The notes beneath the pieces were generated by a model, which saw only the letters and a list, made by a program, of their open reading frames with translations, did no database searches and was not told the origin of the DNA. From assembly GCA_028671895.1 (NCBI GenBank), contig CM053802.1, positions 35,626,201 through 35,690,200 on the forward strand: DNA of 64,000 nucleotides. The letters are read 5' to 3'. The position numbers were made by a program, and so were the translations under genes. The DNA comes from Oenanthe sinensis. Its lineage: Eukaryota; Streptophyta; Magnoliopsida; Apiales; Apiaceae. Shown in pieces: positions 45,371 through 57,794 of this stretch (the stretch's first letter is position 1; each line of letters starts with the position of its first letter).

Positions 45371-47862
45371 TGTTAGTAATTGTGCCCTAGAGACAATTAC
45401 TTTTATATTTTAAGGAATTTTTTTTTATGAAGGATTATGTTTTATTGATTATTATTTATTGATTGTATTTTATTTACTGCGTAATAAATTGAAAGCATAA
45501 TAAATGTCCTTGGAATTTTGATACGTATTATATATCTTTAAGTATGTGACTTAAAAATGAGATTATATGAATAGTATATTATTCCTAAAATTTCCTAGTC
45601 GAGTATTATTATATAAGGACAATAATAATGCAATAAGACTAGTATGTTTGTTGACATATGACCACATCTCATTGGTCATATGTATGGTGATACTAAAGTC
45701 AAGAACATAAGTGCATGTCTCAATGAATGGCACTGGAATGACCCACCGCGAGATTCTACATGTTAATAAGTGTCATAAGAAATTCTCACTGTGATAATGA
45801 TGTAATGATCCTCTGACTTGAAAGTATTATATTTCTATACGAGAATTAATATATTTTAATTACACTAAAAGTTACCTTTAACCAGGTGATGATAAAAGTG
45901 GACATTGGGTATACTATGAATCGTATGAGAACTATGAATGATAGATAAATGATTTAACCTTCCTATTTATGAGTGATATTATTGACCTCTTGATTGAGTG
46001 AGACTATAAAATGCATTGCCGTGCTCAAATATTGATTTGTTTAATAGTCTACTCATTGATCAAGGAAACTCGGATTAAACGTTGAAGAGGATGACATGAT
46101 ATATGCCTCGAGTTTGATCTATAATATAAGGTTAAAGGGATTATATTACATGGAACATTATTCATGAAAGGCTTAATTAAATCACTGATTTTATTATTAT
46201 CACTTGGGTAGCAATGATGTATTACTAGATGCCGCTCATTGTTTATAATTTTAATTAGATATTAAAATTGTTGACAACGTAATAATAACCTACAGGGTAG
46301 GGGTGGAAAACGGATAATTCGGATACGGATCTGTCTGTATCCGTATCCGAATCCGAATCCGAAAATCCGTATCCGTATCCATATCCGAATCCGAAAATTT
46401 TTAAAGGTTAATATCCGAATCCGGATCCGACGGATACTATTCGGATACGGATAATATCCGTATCCGAATCCGATTTTTAATAAATTTTTTAAATTTATAT
46501 TAAAAATTCAAAAAAAATAAAAAATAATAATAAAAATTTAATTTAATTTTTTTAAATTGAGTTAAGAGTTAAAGAGATTTAAGCCTATTTCATTTTTTTA
46601 AAAATTAATTTTTATTTATCTTTTCGATCTAATTTTGTTATCTTAATAATATTAAACTCAAATGATATTTTTATATATGTTTATAATATTTTTACAATTA
46701 TATAAAATTTGTATAAATATATATATACATGGATTTTCGGATTTTTAAATTGTATAATATATTGTTATCCTAATTTGTATAAATCTAATTTGTATATACC
46801 ATGTATAGTGTATATATTAATTTATTAAATTAAAATAGACATTAGAGTTGAGCTAATTAAAAAATATAATTGAATCAAATTAAATGGGCTTATAACTATA
46901 AGTGTATGTATAAAAATATATAAATGGGCTTATAACTATAAATGAGTTTAAAAATATATAATTATATTATATATATATCTAAAAAATATATTTATATATA
47001 TATTATATATAATTAATTTCGGATACGGATATTTTCGGATACGGATGTGCCTATATCCATATCCGTATCCGGAATCTTCGGATTCAGATACGGATAATAT
47101 CCGGTTTTTTCCGGATACGAATATTATCCGTTTTTTTCCGGATACGAATACAGATATTTCGGACGAATATCGGATTTTCGGATTTTTTTGCCAGCCCTAC
47201 TACAGGGTCACACACAAAGAATGCTTGAAGGAGAAATAATTTAAATTATGAATTTAAATTAAATAAGTAATTTATTTTATTTAGGATATTAATTAAGTAT
47301 AACTTAATTAATTATATAAATAGAATAAATGAATTACTTAAACTAATTCCAAAATTAGTTATTAATTAATTAAGTGAGACTTAATTAAATAATTTAGAAT
47401 TTTTTATTAGTATTAATTATAATTAGATTATAATTAGAAAACTTATTCCTCTATCTATATAATCTCTTTATGGGCTGATTTAATTATTGACACATATTTT
47501 CTAAAACCCTAGCCGTTTGAGAGAAAGAGAGAGATAGAGAGAAATTTGTTCTTGGTGGCTAGCACCTCCGTCCATAGTGTTGATACAAAGTGTTCGTGTG
47601 GATACCGATAGAGACATAAATCATATATACGAGATACGTGGTGATTAAAGGTTTTGTGCTCTTCTTCTCTCATGGATACATGGTGATTCAAGCTTGGACC
47701 TCCATTATTCATCCATTGTTAAAGCTTTTTAAGGTATTTGTTCTTAATCTCCGAATTAAATCTTTCGTTTTCGCATGGATCCTGCGGAGGGTTTCGATTT
47801 ATATTATGTTTTGTATTTAATTTTCACGTTTTTCCGTTGCGTTTGTGCTTTGAAACCCTTCA
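45371..47862 (+). repeat. Angela LTR 1, containing the hAT-like element
   Basis: It starts TGTTAGTAATTGTGCCCTAG and ends GAAACCCTTCA. Without the 902-bp inserted element and one duplication copy the LTR is about 1580 bp, close to the 1556-bp solo LTR at 60591-62146. Confidence 0.88.
46298..47199. mobile_element. 902-bp hAT-like non-autonomous element
   Basis: It begins TAGGGGTGGAAAA and ends in the inverse TTTTTGCCAGCCCTA, flanked by the identical 8-bp duplication CTACAGGG (46290-46297 and 47200-47207). TAGGG-type inverted ends and 8-bp duplications are hallmarks of hAT transposons. Both ends are packed with repeats of the form GGATACGGAT/ATCCGTATCC, subterminal repeats that would bind a transposase. 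The centre (46480-46980) is AT-rich without coding capacity. Uninterrupted related sites occur at about 50222-50245 and 54646-54665 (ATAACCTAAAGGGTCACACA), confirming an insertion. Confidence 0.9.
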
Positions 47863-49544
47863 ATGGCATCAGAGCTACTTGCGAAACGTTTTAATTCGGT
47901 TATGTGTTTAATAGTTTTTCGATGTATGTAAACATGTATAAGATATGTCATGGTTATATGTTGATATATATGTTTTATATGATTTTGAATATATGATATT
48001 CATGTAATGGACAATCATGTGATGATTATGTGTATTACTGTATGTATATGATATATGTTTGTTCTTATTATGAGAATCGTATTCGATTCGAATTCCGAAA
48101 CGGTTGCTGTAGATTTTCTGAAATCTGAGTCCGATTTTCACAAATGATATGTGTTTTCTGACTGGAATTGTGTCACTGAGCAATACTGACTATGACAGCT
48201 TGGCGTCTGTAAGCCATTCGATATTGTTACAGGTCCCAAAACGGCTATTTATATTTTTCTAAAATTTATTTAATTTTATGAAATTTTAAAATTTGTTATA
48301 TATGATTATATGATATGTTTATATAATCTGAGATATATTACATGTGTTATGTGATAGCATGGTGGATGGTTATGGCCTAAAGACCCATATAATAGTGGTT
48401 TTGCTTTATGGTTTTGGTTTTTAAATACGACTTGCATGTCGTTTATTCATTGTAATTGTTAATCTCGAATGTAACTTGAGTTCTTCTAGTAATTTCATTA
48501 AAATAGATTTATTTATCATTCAATGTAATTGTTTAATGGAGACTTGGAAGCAAGGAAGCTAGGAGGTAATCCAGATGATGGAGCAATGAAGTAGATAAAG
48601 ACATATAATAGTGTAGTATTTGAAACTACCATAGATTGACCTTGATAATTCCATTAGCTTGGATCACATAGGATGGGACCATAACCAAACACGTTTAATT
48701 TACGCACAATACATATATGTATATGAATGCATGTGTAGATATGTATGTGTTGGAATGATGTATGTATTAGATACGACACTAATGCCATGCCTGCTTAAGA
48801 AAGATAAAATCTATAACAATTCAATATTTTAAAATTTAACAAACGATCATGAGATTCTTGTGTTTATGAAACACGGTATTGAATATGAATTTTCTTTTTC
48901 TGATATAGGGAGATTTTGTCAAAAGCGAATTATTATTCGTAAGAAAGTTGGGTTTTAAGTGAGACCGCTTGTGACTTCTCCGACGATCTGGGAATCGAAC
49001 CACTGACGAATATTCAAACGGATTATTTGATCAAGGAAAAATTGAGAATCTCTTTATGATGGGATCATGATCGTTCATATAAACATTAAAATCCCTAAAT
49101 ACATATTAAGTTAATCAGATTCCTTCCAATGTTTAATACTCGTCAAGATCTAGATTGAGAAGGAGTGGGTTTGCCAAAGTAGAGTGATTTTATCAATCAT
49201 GGAAAGATGTGATAAGTAAGTGACTTAGTTTGTTGAAACGTTGGGTCTACTTAACTAAATCATCACAATAGGATTGTGGGTTTAGAGGCATTGAGTTTGG
49301 TGAGATTTATTGGATAAATGTGTACAATGTGTTGTTCCACCAAACTTTCTAAAAGTTATATTTGATATAATCGATAAATGTTGTCTACCTAAATAGTCGT
49401 GTTTTGGGTGTATTAGCCAACGTTATCTTAAAACATGGATGAAATATGGATCTTGGCTCACTAGAAAGAATTAAAGAAATGTTTTCCGAATTAATAGTTA
49501 GGGCTATTAGTTTGATAAAAATAGTAGGAGGTATATGATGATAT
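47863..49544 (+). other. Angela leader 1 (primer site plus untranslated leader)
   Basis: It begins with TGGCATCAGAGCTAC (47864-47878), an initiator tRNA-Met-like primer site, and runs parallel to leader 2 (50915-52685) until just before the gag start. There LTR 2 starts directly, so gag-pol of this unit is missing. Confidence 0.8.
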
Positions 49545-50611
49545 TGTTGGTGTAGGTGCCCTAGAGGCAATACATTGTTTCTTTTAATAGACCTTTATGT
49601 CATTTGTCATAGGTCATAGGTATGGTGATACTAAAGTCAAGAACATAAGTGTATGTATCAATACATGTCACTAGAAAGACTCACCGTGAGATTCTACATG
49701 TTAATAAGTGTTATAAGAAATCTCACTGTGATAATGATGTAATGATCCTCTGACTTGAAATCATTATATTTCTGTACGAGAATTAATATACTTTGATTAC
49801 ACTCAATGTTTCCTTTAACCGGGTAATGATAAAGGTGGACATTGAGTATGATATGAATCGTATGAGGAATATGAATGATAGATATAAGATTTAACTCTCC
49901 AATTCTAGGTGTGATATTATTGGCCTCTTGATTGAGTGAAACTATGAAATGCATGGCCATGCTCAAATATTGATTTGTTTAAATAGTCTACTCATTGATC
50001 AAGGAAACCGAGATTAAACATTGAAGAGGATGACACTATACATGCCTCGAGTTTGATCTATAATATAAGGTTAAAGTGATTATATTACATGGAACATTAT
50101 TCACGAAAGGTTTAATTGAATCACCAATTATTATTGTTACTTGGGTAACAATGATGTATTACTAGACGCCACTCATCGTTTATAATTTTATTATTAGATA
50201 ATAAAATTATTGCCAACGTAATAATAACCTAAAGGGTCACACACAAAGAACTTCAAAACGGAGGTTTATTTAAATTACAAATTTAAATATACTATTGTTT
50301 ATTCGAATTTAATTATTGAATTAATTAAGTGGAACTTGATTAATTATATTAGAATTTGGATTTAATAAGTATTATAATTATTCAAATTTAATTATTGAAT
50401 TAACTAATGGGACTTGATTAATTATATTAGAATTCGGATTTAATAATAATAATAACCCAAAATCAGAATGAGTTTTGGAAACCATATGGATTAGGGTTAG
50501 ACCCAAAATCTCTCTCTCCCCTATATATTCATAATGATGTATAGTATTAGGGTTTAATCATCAGATTTCGTTTTAGAGAAAAATCCTAGCTGCTCAACAT
50601 CAAGAGAGGCT

Positions 50612-50650
<39 letters not shown>

Positions 50651-50914
50651 CAAGCAATTCAGCTAGTACCGACTCCGGTGATCGTAGGACGATCGGGCAT
50701 TCGTGTAGATTTTTTTGGAGAGCAGATCTTTGCAACAAAGGGCTGCTGTGATTCGTTTTTCTAGACCTCCATTAAACATCATACGTAAAGCTTTGTTAAG
50801 ATACATACTTTTTCACCATAATCATCCAAAGTTATACATGGATCTTGCGATAGGGTTTTATTTTTTAATTATTTTATGTTATATCCGTTGTGTTTTCATG
50901 CCCGAAAGCCTTCA
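49545..50914 (+). repeat. Angela LTR 2
   Basis: It starts TGTTGGTGTAGGTGCCCTAG and ends GAAAGCCTTCA. It is 1370 bp because about 200 bp near its start are deleted relative to LTR 1 (around 49605). A (GA)n run lies at about 50614-50648. Confidence 0.9.
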
Positions 50915-52685
50915 ATGGCATCAGAGCTACGTGTATAATGGGATGATTTAGTTATGTATTTAACAGTTTTTCGATGTATGTAAACATATATATGATATGC
51001 CATGACTATATGTTGATATATATGTTTTATATGATTTTGAATATATTATATTCATGTGTTGTATACTCATGGGATGATTATGTGTATTGTTGTATGTATA
51101 TGATACATGTTTGTTCTTGTTATGGGAATCGTATTCGATACGAATTCTGAAACGACTTCGGTAGATTTTCTGAAATCTGTTTCCAGTGTCTGATTTTCAC
51201 AAATGATATGTGTTTTCTGACTGGAATCGTGTCACTGAAAAAAACTGATTTATTTAGCTTAACGTCTGTAAGCCGTTTGATGACGTTACAGGCCCCGAAA
51301 CGACGATTTATTATTTTCTAAAATTTATTTGAGTTTCTGAAATTTCAAAATTTATTATATATGATTATATGATATGTTTATATAATCTGAGATATATTAC
51401 ATGTATTATGTGATAACATGGTGGATGGTTATGGCCTAAAGACCCATAGGATAGTGGTTTTCTTTTATGGTTTTGGTTTCTAAATACGACTTGCATGTCG
51501 TTTATTCATTGTAATTGTTAATCTCGAATGTAAATCGAGTTCTTCTTGTAATTTCATTAGAATAGATTTATTTATTATTCAATGTAATTGTTCAATGGAG
51601 ACTTGGAAGTAAGGAAGCTAGGAGGCAATCCAGATGATGAAGCAATGAAGAAGATAAAGACATGTAAGAGTGTAGTATTTGAAACCACCATAGATTAACC
51701 TTGATAATTCCATTAGCTTGGAAATATCACATAGGATGGGGCCATAACCAAACACGTTTAATTTACGCACAATACATATATGTATATGAATGCATGTGTA
51801 GATACATATGTGTTGGAATGATGTATGTATTAGATACGACACCCATGACATGGCTGCTTAAGAAAGATAAAATCTGTAACGATTTAAGATTTTAAAATTA
51901 AACAAACGATCATGAGATTCTTGTGTTTATGAAACATGGTATTGAATATGAATTTTCTTTTTCTGATATGGGGAGATTTTGTCAAAAGTGAATTATTATT
52001 CGTAAGAAAGTTGGGTTTTAAGTGAGACGACTTGTGACTTCTCCGACGATCTGGAAATCGAACCATCGATGAATATTGAAATGGATTATTTGATCAAGGA
52101 AAAATTTGAGAATCTCTTTATGATGGGATCATGATCATTCATATAAACAATAAAATCCTTAAATACATATTAATTTTATTGGATGCCTTCTAATATTCAA
52201 TACTCGTCAAGATCTAGATTGAGAAGGAGTGGGTTTGCCCAAGCAAGGTGCTTTTATCAATTATGGGAAGACGTGATAAGTAAGTGACTTAGTTTGTTAA
52301 ACCATTGGGTCTAACTTAACTAAATCAACACAATAGGATTGTGGGTTTAGAGGCATAGAGTTTGGTGAGATTTATTGGATAAATGTGTACAAAGTGTTGT
52401 TCCACAAAACTATCCAAGAGTTATATTTGATATAATCGACTAATATTGTCTACCTAAATAGTCAGGTTTTGGGTGTATTATCCAACGCTATCATAAAACA
52501 TGGATGAAATATGGATCTTGGCTCACTAGAAAGATTTAATGATATGCTTTCCGAATTAATAGTTAGGGCTATTGATTCAATAAAAATAGTGGGAGATATA
52601 TATTATGCATGTATATGATAATCACTTGAACATAATTAAACTTCTGCAATTAACTAATATGCATTTTAAACATTGTAGATATTTA
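50915..52685 (+). other. Angela leader 2
   Basis: TGGCATCAGAGCTACG (50916-50931) is the primer site. No coding sequence is visible. It aligns with leader 1 over nearly all its length, for example GGTGGATGGTTATGGCCTAA in both. Confidence 0.82.
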
Positions 52686-54372
52686 ATGGCAAACAACACA
52701 AATAACTTCTATGTGAGAGCAACCCTTGAGAAGGACAAGTTGACAGGAACTAACTTCCTTGATTGGTATAGAAATTTGAGGATTGTCCTCAGGCAGGAGC
52801 GAAAGCTTCATGCCATTGAAATTCCTTCACCTGCTCCTCCTGCTGAGAATGAAACTCGTGTTCAGCAAAATGCTTATCAGAAGCATATTGAAGATGCGAA
52901 TGATGTTGCATATCTTATGTTGGCAACCATGAGTGCTGAGCTTCAAAAACAACATGAGCATATGGATGCTTATGAGAAGATTGAACACCTTAAAAGAATG
53001 TTTGAGGGACACGAGCAAAGCACTGTATGCTTGTAAACAGGGAGAGCGTGAAGCTGTTCAACCACATGTTCTAAAGATAATAGGTTATATTGAGTATCTT
53101 GATACTTTGGGTTTCCCGATTGGTCCGGAAGCTTAGATTGACTTGATCTTACAATATTTGAACAACTACTATACTCATTTTGTTATGAACTACAATATGA
53201 ATGAGATAGACAAAACACCCATTGAATTGTTGGCTATGTTATGAACTGCTAAAACCGACATGAAAAAGGCTGAATTTGCTGCTATGTTGATGGTAGACAA
53301 CAAAGGTAAGGCTAAAAGGAAAGGCAAATGGAAGGGAAAGAAGAAGATTGGATCTGATTTTGGTCCCAACTTGAAGACCAATCCTAAACAGGCTTTAAAT
53401 CCTAAAGGTGCTATTGTAAAGGGTGATTGTCACTACTATGGTAAACCAGGTCATTGGAAGAGAAACTGTCATGCTTATTTGGAGGATATGAAGAAGAAGA
53501 AGGTTGGTCAAGCTTATGATTCAGGTATTTATGTTATAGAGGTCAATTTGTCTACTTCTACATCATGGGTATTGGATACTGGATGTTGTTCTCACATTTG
53601 TATAAATGTGCAAGAGCTGCAAAGGAGTGGGACTTTGGCAAAGGGAGAGGTCGACCCACGAGTTGGCAATGCAGCAAAGGTTGCTTCTTAGCTGTAGGGA
53701 CTTATTATTTAACGTTGCCCACTGGGCTTATTTTAGAACTTGAGAACTATTTTTACGTGCCTGTAACTTGCAGAAACATTATTTCAGTTTCTTGTTTGGA
53801 CAAGAAAGGTTTTGCATTTTCAATTCAGAACAATAATTGTTCCTTTTCTTTGAATAATATTACTTATGGGGTTGCACGTTTATTTAACGGTTTATATGTT
53901 CTTAATTTAGACACTTCTATATATAATGTGAATAACAAACGTTTTAAAACTAATGACCCAAATCAAACATACATCTGACATTGTCGTTTAGGCCATATAA
54001 ATGAGAAGCGCATTTCCAAGTTACATAAGGATGGATACTTGGATAAGTTGGACTTTGAATCATACAAAGCATGTGAATCTTGTCTCATTGGAAAAATGAC
54101 TAAAGCTCCTTTTAATGGACAAGGTGAAAGGGCCAATGAACGATTAGAACTTATACATAATGATGTATTTGGTCCTATGCGTACTATGGCAAGAGGTGGC
54201 TTTTACTACTTTATCATGTTTACTGATGATTTCAGTAGATATGGATATGTGTATCTTATGAAGAACAAATCCAATTCTTTTGAAAAGTTCAAAGAATACA
54301 AAGCTGAAGTAGAGAAGTAAACTGGCAGAAGTATTAAGACTCTACGATCTGATCGTGGAGGTGAATACTTGA
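52686..54372 (+). pseudogene. Angela gag-protease-integrase, truncated in integrase
   Basis: ATG at 52686 (MANNTNNFYVRATLEKDKL) opens a copia gag (GTNFLDWYRNLRIVLRQERK, DUF4219/UBN2 type). The zinc knuckle is CHYYGKPGHWKRNC (about 53430). The protease has VLDTGCCSHICIN. The pre-integrase block contains ACESCLIGKMTKAPF, and the integrase core has NDVFGPMRTMARGG, FTDDFSRYGYVYLM and RSDRGGEYLS. Frame breaks and stops occur near 53036, 53135, 53690, 53977 and 54318. At 54373 the frame runs straight into the middle of an LTR, so the rest of IN, RT and RNase H are deleted. Confidence 0.9.
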
Positions 54373-55321
54373 GCCATGCTCAAATATTGATTTGTTTAAA
54401 TAGTCTACTCATTGATCAAGGAAACCGAGATTAAACATTGAAGAGAATGACACTATAAATACCTCGAGTTTGATCTATAATATAAGGTTAAATGGATTAT
54501 ATTACATGGAACATTATTCACGAAAGGTTTAATTGAATTACCAATTATTATTGTTACTTGGGTAACAATGATGTATTACTAGTTGCCACTCATTACTTAT
54601 AATTTTATTATTAGATAATAAAATTATTGTCAACGTAATAATAACCTAAAGGGTCACACACAATGAATGTCAAAACGGAGGTTTATTTAAATTACGAATT
54701 TAAATATATTATTATTTATTCGAATTTAATTATTGAATTAATTAAGTGGGACTTGATTAATTATATTATAATTTGAATTTCATAAGTATTATTATTATTA
54801 TTTGAATTTAATTATTGAATTAATTAAGTGGGACTTGATTAATTATATTAGAATTCGGATTTAATAATAATAATAATCCAAAATCAGAATGGGTTTTGGA
54901 AACCACATGGATTAGGGTTAAGCCCAAAATCTCTCTCTCCCCTATATATACATAATGATGTATAGTATTAGGGTTTAATCATCAGATTTCATTTTAGAGA
55001 AAAACCCTAGCTGCTCAACATCAAGAGAGGCTAGAGAAAGAGAGAGAGAGAGAGAGGCAAACAATTCGGCTAGTACCGACTCCGGTGATCGTAGGACGAT
55101 CGGGCGTTCATGTGGACTTATTTGGAGAGCAAATCTTTGAAACAAATGGCTGTTGTGATTCATTTTTCTGGACCTCCATTAAACATCATACGGAAAGCTT
55201 CGTTAAGGTACAAACTTCTTCACCATAATCTTTCAAAATCATACATGGATACTGCGATAGGGTTTCGAATTTTATTATTTTTACGTTAATTCTACTGCAT
55301 TTTCATACTCAAAACCCTTCA
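54373..55321 (+). repeat. Angela LTR 3, 5'-truncated
   Basis: The first about 400 bases of the LTR are missing; it begins at CCATGCTCAAATATTGATTT, which corresponds to 49959-49980 in LTR 2. It keeps the (GA)n run (about 55036) and the end AAAACCCTTCA. Confidence 0.88.
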
Positions 55322-55877
55322 TTTATAAGATAGTGGTGCCATATACTAGGTAACTATTTATAACTGCCTTAGTATATTTCTTGATGTGCCTTGTGTGGAT
55401 ACCACTTTGAGTTTCACTCTTTGTTTGATCAACTGATTCCTTTTGAGTGAAATAAGATAATTATTTTCTTGACGTATTGATGCTTAGTGTACCGGTCTAG
55501 TTCACAAGCGACTAACACTGAATTAAATTCTCTTATCTTCTTTGCATTTCTATTTGACCATTTCTCAGCTTTTCTATTGTTTCATTTCACTGAAATCCTT
55601 TTGACACTTATACTTGTACCATTGAATTTTCTTGATTCTGAAAACCTTCTGATCTTTTATTCGTCATTGAGACTTGAACATATTAATGAACTTCTTTCGT
55701 TGACGCATCTGAAGACTTCAGACATTAATTCACTGTAATAATTTATGTATGCATTATGTTGTATGTCCTTCTGGATTCTTGTGTTACATATTAATATTAT
55801 TATCTATCTTTCTTCTTATGTTGAGTTATCATTATCTCTATTACATATTACGTTACATTATTCTTTACAATCTTCCC
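55322..55877 (-). mobile_element. SIRE-like LTR, minus orientation, partial
   Basis: On the minus strand it begins TGTAAAGAATAATGTAACG at 55877 and includes GATAACTCAACATAAG, similar to the start of the LTR at 8522 (GTGATAACTCAACACTAG). The 3' part has been cut off at the Angela array. Confidence 0.65.
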
Positions 55878-55895
55878 CTATTTATTTGTTAGAGT
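55878..55895 (-). other. Polypurine tract of the minus-strand SIRE-like element
   Basis: AAATAAATAGGGGAAGAT on the minus strand corresponds to AATCAAATAGGGGGAGAT at 8504-8521. The upstream text TGAGTTATCCTCT is shared too. Confidence 0.75.
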
Positions 55896-55899
55896 TCGA

Positions 55900-57794
55900 C
55901 AAGCAAATCCTTTAAGAGGATAACTCAACTAACAGTACAAGAAAAAGTAAAGTGCGGAAAGATTGAAAATAATATTAATTACATTTTGGATTGAATTGAT
56001 ACATTTCCAAATTTCTCAAATTTAACAAGTATTCTAATGCCTTATGCTTTATTGACTTGTACTTACTTTCTTCTTCTACTGACTTTCTTGGTGTCTTTAT
56101 CTAAGCTCTTCCATCTTCGCTTCAAGTCTTGATTTTACCAAGTCAATGGCTTCGAATTCTAAAGTATTATTGGGAGGAGGATCTTCCAATTTCTTGAGCA
56201 ATTCTTTGAGGTAGGCAGTGCTATTGATTGAGGCAACTCCTTCAAAATTTAGAGATGTTTTCCTGGAAAATACAAATACAGTGATCCTTTTTTGGAACCC
56301 CTTAAATCGTTTAGTATCATAAACTTTCTATATCATCTCTCTTTTCTTAAGTGCTTTCATAGCTTCTTCAAAGGCGTACTTATCCTCTTTGCACTTTGAT
56401 CTCTTTAACTTGGATAAGGCACTTCTGATTGCAATTGAGTTGTTATTCACGAAGTCTTTTACTTCTAAATTACTTTGAGCTCCTGCCCTCTTTTTGACAA
56501 GGAACCACATCTTTCCATCTTTATGTCTGATTAAAGGTTTTGAGTCTTGCACTACTTCAAGATATTCTGTTCCATCTTCTTTTCTTAGAATTACTGGCTT
56601 CTGGTAATATCGTTCTATTTTTTTGAGATTTTTTTTAAGTACTTATTTCTTAGTTTAACCTGAAAACATAAATCAATTCAGCTGCCTCTAGATCTTGATC
56701 AGTTCTATTTTCCTTGCATCTGAGTTGTCTCTCTACAAGCATCATAAATTCCAAATGGCTTCGATCTAAACCTTCATCAGTCAACGTCATATTGTGAAGA
56801 GTTGATGGCTTAAAGTATTTGACCACTAGAGGATCCGAGAATGCTTCAACACTAATGTCCTTGATTGATTTTTATATGAGATCTCTCATTAGTTCATTAA
56901 CCTTATGACCCCCTATTATTACTTTCCTCATCAGCACATAAAGTTCTATGATGTCATCTTCTCGAAACTTTTGGTTGTTAGGGTCTTTGAGCCAAGTGTA
57001 GTGAGATTGATATACACTGTCCACCCTGCCTTCTGAGCACTAACAGATACATTGGTTACTTCATCACTGAACTTTTCGTAGAATGTGTGAATGTTTGGAT
57101 ATAGAGTTCTCAGTTCTCTGATTCTGTTAAGAACAAGACGATCTTCTCTTCTGCTGAGACTCAATTCCCTTTTAGCAAACATAGATCTGGCTTCATCCCA
57201 TTCCAGGCCTTCTTTTGTGATGGCGTCTTTTGCTCTCTCTCTTCTTTCTTTTGCCCTTCTTACTCTTACAAACCTTCTGTTCAACAAATCTTTAGCTTCT
57301 TTAAAATTGTGCGTTATAATTTTGTTAACACCACTGAATAATCAATCATTGTGGAATGCATATTCATCAGTAAATTCATCTTCCTCATGACCCCCTCAGC
57401 TTCAACTTCAACATCATTTTCTAATGGAACATAGGGTTCGTCTATCTCACCTTCCTCTAAAACTCTAGCTTTAGGCCTAAAGAAGAAATCAGACTCCCCT
57501 TGAGTTGTATACTCCAGAATCATGTCATCGACTACTGCTTTTTCATTTTGTTGTACTACTCTCTACCCTTCAGTTGGGTTATCTTCCTGAACAGTTGACT
57601 TTGAATTAACAACTGCTAGATTCAAGCTTTCATATCCTGAATCTCTGTTTGTTCATCTTCAATCATTTGTTGTTGTTGGACTTGCACAACTAAGAGATTT
57701 TCAATTATACTTTGCATAGTTTAACCTTTGTTCTCCAGATTTAGAATCTTTTGGCTTTGTGCATGTGTATGCTCAAAGTAGGAGGTGTCTATTG
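55900..57794 (-). pseudogene. 3' internal region of the SIRE-like element, possible env-like/coiled-coil ORF
   Basis: Minus-strand open stretches at 57523-57314, 57287-56946 and 56552-56328 are coding-like. The first has DFFFRPKARVLEEGEIDEPY. The second is strongly charged (RRAKERRERAKDAITKEG) and probably a coiled coil, then becomes YPNIHTFYEKFSDEVTNV. The third has LIRHKDGKMWFLVKKRAGAQ, with KKREMI at its end. SIRE-type elements have a third, env-like ORF in this place. I do not recognise a known envelope protein here, so only the position supports the call. Confidence 0.5.

Larger units (their letters stand above)
45371..55321 (+). mobile_element. Angela-lineage copia array: LTR-leader-LTR-leader-gag/PR/IN-LTR
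   Basis: Three LTR copies in the same orientation lie at 45371-47862, 49545-50914 and 54373-55321. The first two are each followed by a tRNA-Met-like primer site and a 1.7-kb leader. Only the second leader is followed by coding sequence. The LTR start with TGCCCTAGAGGCAATA is the Angela/BARE signature. The outer five-base flanks are GTTAT (45366-45370) and TTTAT (55322-55326), four of five identical, so the array could have been inserted as one unit or built up by unequal recombination. Confidence 0.8.
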
